Below, one piece after another: positions 1 to 6,665 of a DNA stretch of 18,986 nucleotides. This DNA comes from Larix sibirica (lineage: Eukaryota; Streptophyta; Pinopsida; Pinales; Pinaceae): NCBI GenBank assembly GCA_004151065.3, contig NWUY0300000893.1, forward strand, positions 28,405 to 47,390. The letters run 5' to 3'. The notes beneath the pieces were generated by a model. The model was given only the letters and a program-made list of their open reading frames with translations. It searched no databases and had not been told where the DNA came from. The position numbers were made by a program, and so were the translations under genes. Positions within the stretch are counted from its first letter, which is position 1. The number at the start of each line of letters is the position of its first letter.

Positions 1-72
1 CCAAACCCATCAGTTAGAAACATGCAGGAGGACGGAGGAGAGAAAAGACTGGATGAAATCTTTCAATTTAAT

Positions 73-263
73 GCCTTAATAGGAGAAGAGATAATAAGCA
101 CCCTTAAGTTTGCTGAAAGAGTGGCCTCTATTGAACTTGGTCCTGCTCCTTTGAATAAAGAAAGTGGAGAAATTCGTGAGCTTAAAGAACAGGTAGATGG
201 TTTGATGAAGGCGTTGGCAAGGAAATAAGCAGAAGTAGCGCAGTTACACAATATGAAAATTAA
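73..263 (+). pseudogene. Kinesin-14 motor-domain C-terminal fragment (pseudogene or broken exon)
   Basis: Frame 1 reads like the last helix of a kinesin motor followed by the start of a coiled-coil neck. The segment GEEIISTLKFAERVASIELG begins at 82 and continues as NKESGEIRELKEQVDGLMKA. The 'STLKFAERV' motif followed by '-ELG-' and a 'LKEQ' heptad stretch is typical of plant kinesin-14 (KATA/KIN-14) proteins, microtubule motors of the spindle and phragmoplast. A TAA at 226-228 interrupts the frame, but the same frame continues beyond it as neck-like sequence (AEVAQLHNMK) up to the N at 264. Residues upstream of about 73 do not look like kinesin, so an intron or other boundary may lie there. 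The ATP-binding part of the motor would lie left of the window. This is most likely a pseudogene or gene fragment. The family call rests on motif recognition from memory, without a search. Confidence 0.72.
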
Positions 264-264
264 N
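264..264. other. Single ambiguous base (N) at the kinesin/LINE boundary
   Basis: Kinesin-like sequence runs up to this base. Immediately to its right the first codons already fit the LINE reverse-transcriptase consensus (KIDEPKSFGDFRPISLC). A homology switch exactly at an N suggests an unresolved join or gap, not a natural insertion junction. Confidence 0.55.
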
Positions 265-1705
265 AAAATTGATGAGCCAAAGTCTTTTGGGGATTTTCGG
301 CCTATATCACTTTGTAATGCTTTATATAAAATTATCTCTAAACTGATTGCAGAAATGATTAAACCTATTCTGGCGAGGTACATTACTCCTTAGCAGTTTG
401 GCCTTCTTCTGGGTCGGAGTATCCATGAGGCAATCGAGAGCGCTCAAGAATGTATGCATACGATCAAAACTTCGAAGAAGTCGGCCAAGGTGCTGAAAAT
501 TGATCTTTCAAAAGCTTATGATCGTACTAGTTGGATTTATATCAGATTAGTGCTCCTTCAAACTGGGTTTGGTGTTCCCTTCGTCAATTGGATCTGGTCG
601 TGCATGTCTTCGGTCATATTTGTAGTATTAATAAATGGAGTTGCCTCGGGTTTTTTTTACTCCTGCTCGTGGGTTGAGGCAGGGTTTCCCACTCTCACCG
701 TACATATTCCTATTGGTTATGGACAGATTAAGCAGATTTCTTATTGGTGCTGCGGATGAAGGCTTGATCTCTGGGATGCTTTTTGGGGCCGTCCGTTTTA
801 CTCATATCCTTTTTGTTGATGACGCTCTGTTGTTCCTTGGCAATTCAGTAGTTGAGAATAGGGTGATAAAGGATTTATTTTGGTTGTTCAGTGGAGCCAT
901 GGGGATGCAGGTGAACTTGGATAAGTCGGCATGTTATTATTCTAATCTAGAATTAGAGGAACTGGTGCAGTTTTGGAACATTATGTCGATGGCAGACTAT
1001 CCGCTTGATGAGGGTTTTAAATATTTGGGGTTTCACTTGAAACCTAACTGTTATGGTATTTCAGATTTGAAATGGTTAATAGATAAAGTGGAACATCGTG
1101 TTTTCTTTTGGTGCAACAGATTCTTATCTAAGGGTGGCAAAGCAGTTCTAATCTTGAGTATTATAAATGCAATCCCAGTCTATTGGATGATTAACGCGAA
1201 AATCCCACAGGGGGTCCTTCATTCTCTTCGTAAGATTTTTTTCAAATTTCTTTGGTCAGGTAAGAAGGATCGCGGCCTTCATTGGATTTCTTGGACTTCT
1301 ATTTCTAAACCTAAGGAGGCCGGAGGTTGGGGTTTTAAGGACCTACCTTTGTTCGAGAAAGATTTGGCTTCTAAGTCGGTCTGGCACTTTGTCTCCAAGC
1401 AAGGGAAATGGCAATCTTTATTGCAATTTAAATACTGTGGTTCTTTATCTGTGGTAGATTGGATTCGGATGCCCGTTAAATCTAGCAGGGGTGGGTCTAT
1501 TTTTTGGAAGGCCATCATATGTGCTTTTCCTTTTATCGGGGATCGGTTGGTGTGGGCGGTGGGAGATGGAAGGGTGGCCCGAATAGGCTCGGATCAGTAT
1601 CTAGGGATTAAGCATTATGTTGTTCTTCCTCCAGATCTCCTTAGCTTTTTGGAAAATGAAGGTTACAAGGTACTAGCAGATGTTGCTTCGGTAGGGAATG
1701 GATGA
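265..1705 (+). pseudogene. LINE-A ORF2: reverse-transcriptase portion, frameshifted
   Basis: This segment would copy element RNA into DNA at a nicked chromosomal target. Visible RT motifs in order are DFRPISLCNALYKIISK (about 292-342), LKIDLSKAYDR with the first catalytic Asp (near 493-525), RGLRQGFPLSP (about 668-700) and the catalytic box FVDD at 812-823. Thumb sequence follows, including a 'LSKGGKAVLI' stretch and a WSG motif near 1255. The first part is in frame 1 and is interrupted by TAG at 391-393. At the T8 run at 651-658 the reading moves to frame 2, consistent with one extra T, and then stays open to TGA at 1703-1705. Both catalytic-site motifs look intact, so death came from stops and the frameshift, not from active-site loss. 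Confidence 0.88.
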
Positions 1706-2362
1706 CTGTCCTCAGTGGACTTGAATCTACCACCGGTATGGAAGGTGTATTGGGATAAATGGACGATGGAACTAAGAAGGGGATTTATCAAAATAAAGCA
1801 GATACCTGACAGCATAGTTTGGCAAGGTAATTCAGCAAGTGGTCTTTTTTCTGTCAAAGATGCATATCAAACCTTTTGGCAGAACCAGTTTAGCACTTCT
1901 CCTTGGTGGGGAACAAATATTTGGAAGGTTCCAACACCATTTAAAAGCAAAATCCTATTATGGTTGACTCTGAAAGACAGGGTCCTTACTTGGGACAAAC
2001 TTAAAAGATTCTTTATGGCAGGTCCGGGCCGCTGTAGTCTGTGCAGAGTTGAGGAAGAAGATGTTGATCATCTTTTCTTGAAGTGCCCCTTTATACAACA
2101 AGTCTGGCATGAATTGAGCTTTAAATTAGGAATGCAGCTCGTTGGAGATCACGAGACGTATTCAGATTTTCTGAAATAATGGTTTGAGGAATCCCGACTG
2201 AAAAGATGGCGATGTTTACCCTATTTAGTTGCCTGGAACACTTGGGGAGCAAGAAACTTGGCAATTTTTTAGGACAAACTCTTGCCCAATTTTCAGGTTT
2301 GTTTACAGATCCTCTCGGCTTATAAGTTTTTTTTTAGTCCATAAGGAATATCAAAGAACCGT
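1706..2362 (+). pseudogene. LINE-A ORF2: zf-RVT zinc-finger region
   Basis: This continues the same frame 2 as the RT after the TGA at 1703-1705. A Cys/His cluster of the zf-RVT type, CSLC...DHLFLKC, lies at 2033-2086; this motif lies downstream of RT in plant L1 elements and is presumed to help bind nucleic acid. The conserved run leading into the linker (LVAWNTWGARNLAIF, about 2225-2269) follows. Three in-frame stops interrupt it: TAA 2177-2179, TAG 2270-2272 and TAA 2342-2344. The frame never changes from 653 to 2851, so this is one original ORF broken only by nonsense mutations here, not a set of separate genes. Confidence 0.85.
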
Positions 2363-2851
2363 GTGCTTAAAGTAATGAATCATAAGCAGGGGGACTCTAT
2401 AGGCTTTTTTGACGGAGCATGCAAAGATACCAGATGTGGTTTGGGAGGTATTTTGTTTTTTGTTGGGATGGAGATTCGATTTCAAGCTAATGGAGGAATG
2501 GGCACAAATAATTGGGCGGAGGGCCTTGCTTTGAGATTTCTATTGCAGCAAGCTCTCGAGCAGAGAGTGTTAAGCTTAAGAATATATGGAGATTCTGAAC
2601 TATGGATAAGTAGAATGAACAAAAAGATTACTTTTAAAAATCATATATTACAAAATCTGAGTAGCTGTATGGACTCTCTTGTGGCTAAATTCAGACAGGT
2701 GGAATTTATACATATCTATTGGGAACAAAATGAAGAGGCCGATGGGCTCTCTAAAGATGGATTGCTGGAAATAGAAGACTTCTGCAGAATAATGTTTAAA
2801 AGAGGCGATATCCAGGAGAATAGTGTGGTTAATCTAACTAGCTTACTTTAG
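2363..2851 (+). pseudogene. LINE-A ORF2: C-terminal RNase H domain (open over 162 codons)
   Basis: This is an RNase H (RVT_3-like) domain that would degrade the RNA strand of the RNA/DNA hybrid made during element copying. Acidic catalytic positions are all visible: Asp in FFDGACK (2411-2413), Glu in NNWAEGLAL, Asp in YGDSELW, and Asp in NEEADGLSK close to the C-terminus. The histidine-containing 'IHIYW' strand precedes the last Asp. RNase H downstream of zf-RVT is known for some plant L1 lineages. The domain has no stop or frameshift over its 489 nt and ends with TAG at 2849-2851. The upstream frame is closed by stops, so it is part of a dead ORF2. The Met at 2363 is only the first open codon in the frame, not a real start. 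Confidence 0.82.
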
Positions 2852-3008
2852 ATCTTTAATGATCTTTTTTTTTATATAATGATACCTTCTATTATCAAGT
2901 TTTTTTTGTAATGCAACAATACTCAATCAGTGCATTTATAGCACCTGTGGAATGTATTCGTGGTTCAGTTATGATCAATGAATATGCTTTTTTCTTTGGA
3001 AAAAAAAT
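2852..3008 (+). other. LINE-A 3' UTR and A-rich tail
   Basis: This AT-rich stretch after the ORF2 stop contains T-rich tracts and ends 'gaatatgcttttttctttgg' followed by A8. The short UTR and terminal A run are what a target-primed L1-type insertion leaves at its 3' end. Confidence 0.65.
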
Positions 3009-3430
3009 ATCAAATACCATACCATTCAATAACCACTAAAGACATTTCTTGTAATAGAGTGAAGAATCCTACCATTTACATAACCAAAATCCTAGTTCAT
3101 TACTAATTCAACAAGGTAGATACTAATTAATCCTATAAATTAGTATAGACTCTAATTCTTTCAAAATAATAAGGTAAATCAATTACATACCTTTCAATAA
3201 CCATTAATTACATTTCTTGTATATAATAAAATAATCCTACCATTCATATCACTAAAATCCTAGCTCATTTCTAATTCAACAAATTAGATACTAATTAATC
3301 CTATAATTTAGTATCCTAACTCTAATTCTTTCCAATAATAAGGTATATCCATTACATACCTTTCAATAACGATTAATTATCCTCAAATAATCCTACCATC
3401 CATAATACCCAATTTTAATTATTTTCAATG
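3009..3430. repeat. Diverged tandem repeat, unit about 168 bp, about 2.4 copies
   Basis: The phrase ttcaataac(c/g) recurs at 3025, 3193 and 3362, giving periods of 168 and 169 bp. Copies share 'aatcctaccat', 'aaaatcctag', 'ctaattcaacaa', 'gatactaattaatcctata' and 'aataataaggta'. The third copy degenerates after about 70 bp. Sequence just right of the LINE-A A run (3009-3024) resembles the end of a further unit (compare 3176-3192). No coding potential is seen. Confidence 0.85.
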
Positions 3431-3929
3431 AGACAAGGTGTATCCATACCCTTAATGACAATAATCTACCTTTCTACCTTTCAACCTTATGGGTAAATAA
3501 ATAATTTGGTGTTGTAAATATTCAATTCTAAATTTTTCTTCACCGTAAATAAGGTATGGACGCTAAAGTACTTTTAATGAAAGTAACTACGAATTGGGCA
3601 ATAACTAACTATGAATTAAGCTATAGGTTGGTTAAGGGCGCATGCAACAATTCATGGCCAAATGAATTCCATGACAGATAGTCGAGACAAGGAACCATAC
3701 CACGAATTGTTGATCGACATTTCTCAACTAAGGTTCAAACGATAAATCTGATTAAAGATCACATTACATATATTTAAATGGGATTTAATAAGCATTGTTG
3801 TATATCCCTCGACCTGAACAAGATATGAGAGAAAAACTTTTTGCACAGAGTTAAATGAATTAGACAGTGTATTGCAGTTTGCTCGATCTGAATACGATAT
3901 GAAATGGCACTAACTGCGTAGGCGTATAT
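3431..3929. other. AT-rich non-coding stretch
   Basis: I see no gene, RNA or clear repeat here. It ends in the target sequence of the SINE described next. Confidence 0.5.
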
Positions 3930-3947
3930 AAAAGGATATAGTAAACA
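3930..3947. repeat. SINE left target-site duplication (18 nt)
   Basis: The sequence aaaaggatatagtaaaca is identical to 4213-4230. The two copies flank the SINE directly. The A residues at the left edge could partly belong to the A tail in the right copy, so the secure core is 14 nt (ggatatagtaaaca). Confidence 0.93.
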
Positions 3948-4216
3948 GGGGTGGAAGTATGGGAGGCACGGTGGGGCTTGAAGCCTGCCCTGACAGAAGT
4001 CTGGGTTCAATTCCTGCGGGGGAGGTGTGGCAGGTGCAAACCCCTTCAGAAAACTGCACCCCAGAAAAACTCTGTACGACTGCGGTGATGGCTTTACTCC
4101 TGTGCTGGGACCTGTGCTTGCCTCCGGCTGGCCCCGACTCGAGGGTTTTATATCCAGGTGGCTCAGTGACGGCACTCTCTGGGTGGTTTGGAGAGGTTCC
4201 CTCGGTAAAAAAAAAA
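3948..4216 (+). mobile_element. tRNA-derived SINE
   Basis: This is a GC-rich, non-coding insert of about 265 bp in AT-rich surroundings. A tRNA-like head has an A-box-like segment (aggcacggtgg, 3964-3974) and an almost perfect B box (ggttcaattcc, 4004-4014) at tRNA-like spacing. These two boxes would form an internal RNA polymerase III promoter. A tRNA-unrelated body follows (ending gagaggttccctcggt), then A10. Perfect direct repeats flank it (3930-3947 and 4213-4230), so boundaries and + orientation are well fixed. SINEs encode nothing and borrow LINE proteins for retroposition. I do not recognise the family. The short ORFs that cross it on both strands are chance ORFs. Confidence 0.9.
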
Positions 4217-4230
4217 GGATATAGTAAACA
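4213..4230. repeat. SINE right target-site duplication (18 nt)
   Basis: Identical to 3930-3947. The first few A residues overlap the SINE A tail. Confidence 0.93.
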
Positions 4231-4326
4231 TTATCTTTTAAAATGAAAAAGTAACTCAATTTCTTCAATTCAAGAATTCCCATGTATTATTCTGCGGGTC
4301 TATCGACTTCCGGATAAAATACATGT

Positions 4327-4395
4327 ATTTGTATAAACTTAAAGTAAATAAGAACCATATGTATTCAAATAAACTTAAAGCAAATACGAACCTGT
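4327..4395. repeat. Short tandem duplication, unit 36 bp, two copies
   Basis: The phrase 'ataaacttaaag(t/c)aaata(a/c)gaacc' begins at 4333 and again at 4369, giving a 36-bp period with a few substitutions. It is non-coding. Confidence 0.75.
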
Positions 4396-4876
4396 CCCAC
4401 GTGGTTGATCCAACAAATGATGAAGTTGTCGAAGTGGTTGCCATTCCAATCCAGTCCCAAGTCTTTGACTAATTACCGATTGATTCCTCGATTGACCTCC
4501 CTACCACACTCGGAGTAATCTTCTTCCTCCCAGTCCCCTGAGCTATTGGGGGTCGCAAAGAATAACACACAAGCCTCAAATACCTACTAGTGACCTCCCA
4601 ATCACTGAGATATTTCTCAATCCAAACTCACATAGACACAAAATTTCTCAATCTTTCATTACGAAAGCCATCCAACATTAGGGAGCAAGAGATTATTTTG
4701 CCTCTCCATGCCTTCTTTCTTAAATAGAAAAATCCTCGACGACATGTGTCGTTCCATGCAAAATTATTCCTTTTATTAATTTTCCCAATATTATTCCTCC
4801 TCCAACCATGTGTCAGGTACACATAAGTCCCACAATTTACTCCTATATGTCCCTTCATCTTATGATCCCAATCCCC
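4396..4876 (-). other. Promoter- or LTR-like non-coding stretch (- strand)
   Basis: No ORF here is convincing. Read on the - strand, ctatttaag (4719-4727) resembles a plant TATA box, and the sequence downstream of it is moderately GC-rich and reminiscent of the R-U5 part of a plant LTR. No PBS, terminal TG/CA pair or second copy was found, so this could be an old LTR remnant or an orphan promoter region. Low certainty. Confidence 0.25.
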
Positions 4877-5047
4877 AAATTAGTGGGTGCAAGTGGAGTT
4901 TAACTCAAAAATATCCCAAATCTAAATTTGCTCCAAATCTAGATATCTTCTATTTATTTATTCTCAATATTTTATTTAATGCACATCTCTCTAAATTAGT
5001 GGGTGCACATGGATTCTATTTCAAAGTATATTCAATCTATATTTGCT
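4877..5047. repeat. Diverged tandem duplication, period about 116 bp
   Basis: The phrase aaattagtgggtgca occurs at 4877 and 4993, followed in both copies by a diverged 'tgga...caaa-tat-tc-aatcta-atttgct' block. The second copy breaks off at the N at 5048. Confidence 0.7.
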
Positions 5048-5048
5048 N
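5048..5048. other. Single ambiguous base (N)
   Basis: The N lies at the end of the second 116-bp copy (after atttgct). Sequence to its right no longer follows the repeat, so this may also be an unresolved join. The evidence is weaker than for 264 and 12049. Confidence 0.4.
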
Positions 5049-5165
5049 AAGCAACATTTATTCACATCTACGGAATAAGAAAGCATTATTTCCATTTATT
5101 CATAACATAAACTTTATTTCAAATTTCACAATCTACGGAACGTAATCATTAGTTGTTGGTCAGTC

Positions 5166-5185
5166 AACAATTTTTATTCAAAATA
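5166..5185. repeat. Left 20-nt target-site duplication of the 1.46-kb retroposon
   Basis: aacaatttttattcaaaata is identical to 6646-6665. One copy sits directly before the GC-rich insert, the other directly after its A run. Confidence 0.94.
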
Positions 5186-5400
5186 CCCTGGATGCAGGCT
5201 CCACCAAGACACGAGGGGGGCACATGCTAGAGGGTTCTCGGCACGGGAGCTCGAGACATGGCACCACACACCCCATGCACATAACGGTTGGCTCGCCTCT
5301 CCCACCTATTGATTAATGGCTCCTTCGTGAAGCTTCACTTGGACGTCCCCTCACCTGCTGGATGGACGCGATCTCGGTACATTCCGCCCTCATGTCGACC

Positions 5401-5484
5401 CTCTGCGCATTCAAGTCGGCCCTCTGCACATTCATTTCAGCTCCCTGCACAATCAATTCAGCTCTCTGCACATTAATATGGCTC
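5401..5484. repeat. 21-bp tandem repeat, four copies
   Basis: The core ctctgc(a/g)cat recurs at 5401, 5422, 5443 (as ccctgcacaa) and 5464, exactly 21 bp apart. The period encodes seven residues in every frame. On the - strand it reads as a heptad-like peptide (INVQRAE / LIVQGAE / MNVQRAD / LNAQRVD), as a coiled coil would. On the + strand it gives Ser/Ala/Cys-rich heptads. Neither strand has a long clean ORF here. Confidence 0.85.
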
Positions 5485-5661
5485 GTGCGAACTCGGGGTT
5501 ACTGTCCCTTAAACGGGCCCGCGAACAACTATGACTGCATTCTCTTCATTCCTCCTCGACGTTGGTTCTGCTTTGCGAATTTTCGTTATCGCCTGTGGAT
5601 TTGGGTGTGGCTTCACTCTGTGCTCTCTGCCATGACCAGGACATGCAACACTCCTCGATAG

Positions 5662-6330
5662 GGAAGTGGGAGCCGGGCCAAAACTCAATTCCCACCTACT
5701 ACCGGCGATGGTTACGACACTAGCGTCTCCTTCACGGTCCGCAATGTGATTGATGAGTGGGAAGGGTAACTCGTGGTAGACCACTTGGTCTCAGGAAACA
5801 ATGGTAAAAACATCAACCATTATTGGATTATGAAGAACATGCTCGACAAGCTCATGGATGACATGCTTAACAACTGGGGCTCAGCACGAAATCGGTTGTT
5901 GGCCACCAGAGCCAAACTCATAGAGATGGACGAATGCCTGACAAATTTGGATGCCACCTTCTCATGGAACCAACTCGCTCCTGGAGGTCACGGTCCAACT
6001 ATGGCAGACATAGGAAGTGGTGGTGCCTCGGCAGCCCAGGCTGCTAGCGGTGGTGTCTCTGTCATGCAGACCATGAGTGGTGCACCCTCAGAAGGGCCTG
6101 CGGCTCCTCCAGCTCCATTCCTAGCTACTCCAGCTCCTGCTCCGCCTACGGCTCCTCCTGCACCGTTCCCGGTTCCGTCCACCATTGGCTCTCCTTCCAA
6201 CAAGAAATTATGTAGCCAAGTAGAACCTAACCTCCTGGTTGCTCGTAAGACTAAACCACTTCCTGTCAAGATGCCTGAGGATGAATTTTCGGGTGGGTGC
6301 CCCATCCTGGAGGAATTCCCTCTTGAATAA
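5662..6330 (+). pseudogene. Unrecognised Pro/Ala-rich reading frame inside the retroposon
   Basis: Function is unknown. Frame 1 is open from after TAG 5659-5661 except for one TAA at 5767-5769, and is then open for 186 codons to TAA 6328-6330. The first part (5680-5766) and the part after the stop read as continuous protein-like sequence (YDTSVSFTVRNVIDEWEG, then VVDHLVSGNNGKNINHYW). This suggests one ORF broken by nonsense. Next comes a helical, charged region (about 5830-5970, KNMLDKLMDDMLNNWGSARN), a Gly/Ala/Ser-rich linker (about 6000-6090), a Pro/Ala-rich stretch (about 6095-6190), and a basic-then-acidic tail. No zinc knuckle, RT, or membrane segment is visible. The GTG at 5773 is only the first start-like codon after the stop. 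It may be a retrotransposon-encoded ORF1-like protein or a host-derived reading frame. Confidence 0.5.
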
Positions 6331-6645
6331 CTCTCTTCATGTCTACATGGAAGACTACTTGGAAGACTGGTTCTCTCTGCTCCTTCCAACTTTTTTGCTA
6401 CAGCTACTTCAATCTTTTTTTGTATAATTTGATCATCCACAGTGCACACTATGCTCAAACAGTCTTTTCTTGGCCTCGTTGTAAGAGGCAGTTTTTTTGT
6501 ATGCCCTTCAAAACTCTCTGTAATAGTTTTGCTATCCTTGCTATACTAGGATGGTTCCATTATCCCGGGCCGCCTCAAAGGCCACCATGCTATGTATTTT
6601 CCTTTCTTTTTTATTAATTAATATACTGCGCATATTTACAAAAAA

Positions 6646-6665
6646 AACAATTTTTATTCAAAATA
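6646..6665. repeat. Right 20-nt target-site duplication of the 1.46-kb retroposon
   Basis: Identical to 5166-5185. Its first two A residues merge with the element's A run. Confidence 0.94.

Larger units (their letters stand above)
265..3008 (+). mobile_element. LINE-A: 5'-truncated plant L1-type non-LTR retrotransposon
   Basis: The remnant starts inside the reverse-transcriptase domain of ORF2 and runs through the RT fingers/palm/thumb, the zf-RVT zinc-finger region and a C-terminal RNase H to the natural ORF end at 2849-2851. A 3' UTR of about 150 nt follows, ending in a run of eight A (about 3001-3008). ORF1 and the endonuclease are absent. This could be ordinary 5' truncation, but the left edge coincides with the N at 264, so the real left boundary is unknown. 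No target-site duplication can be assigned for the same reason. It is non-functional: one frameshift and five in-frame stops. Confidence 0.9.
5186..6647 (+). mobile_element. Poly(A)-ended retroposon of unknown family, about 1.46 kb
   Basis: Perfect 20-nt direct repeats plus a terminal A8 run (6640-6647) show insertion by target-primed reverse transcription, oriented +. The insert is clearly richer in G+C than its AT-rich flanks. The 5' part (5186-5660) is non-coding or GC-rich leader with a 21-bp tandem repeat. A reading frame covers 5662-6330. A 3' UTR-like segment of about 300 nt ends '...ttattaattaatatactgcgcatatttac' plus A, similar in style to plant LINE 3' ends. No reverse transcriptase, endonuclease or DUF4283 domain is visible, so it cannot move itself. 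It could be a non-autonomous LINE derivative, an internally deleted LINE, or a processed copy of a host mRNA. Confidence 0.85.

Noticed and set aside
3009-3430. CRISPR-like array
   Set aside because: The repeats are long (168 bp), contiguous and diverged with no unique spacers, and the window is plant DNA.
3880-3905. A second PBS-like site (gctcgatctgaatacga)
   Set aside because: It needs several mismatches and an insertion relative to the tRNA-Met PBS, and no LTR end or gag is nearby.
3948-4020. Functional tRNA gene
   Set aside because: A and B boxes are present but the cloverleaf is not complete, and the segment is the head of a SINE with target-site repeats.
3774-4283. 169-codon ORF on the - strand
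   Set aside because: It spans the SINE antisense, including its target-site repeats and A tail, and has no domain. It is a chance ORF across a mobile element.
5509-5784. 91-codon ORF on the - strand in the retroposon
   Set aside because: Antisense to the retroposon; it has no domain and is not in frame with the - strand heptad repeats at 5401-5484.
5988-6458. 156-codon ORF on the - strand, Gly/Ala-rich
   Set aside because: It mirrors the Pro/Ala-rich stretch of the + strand frame. Its Gly-Ala content comes from GC-rich codons read backwards.
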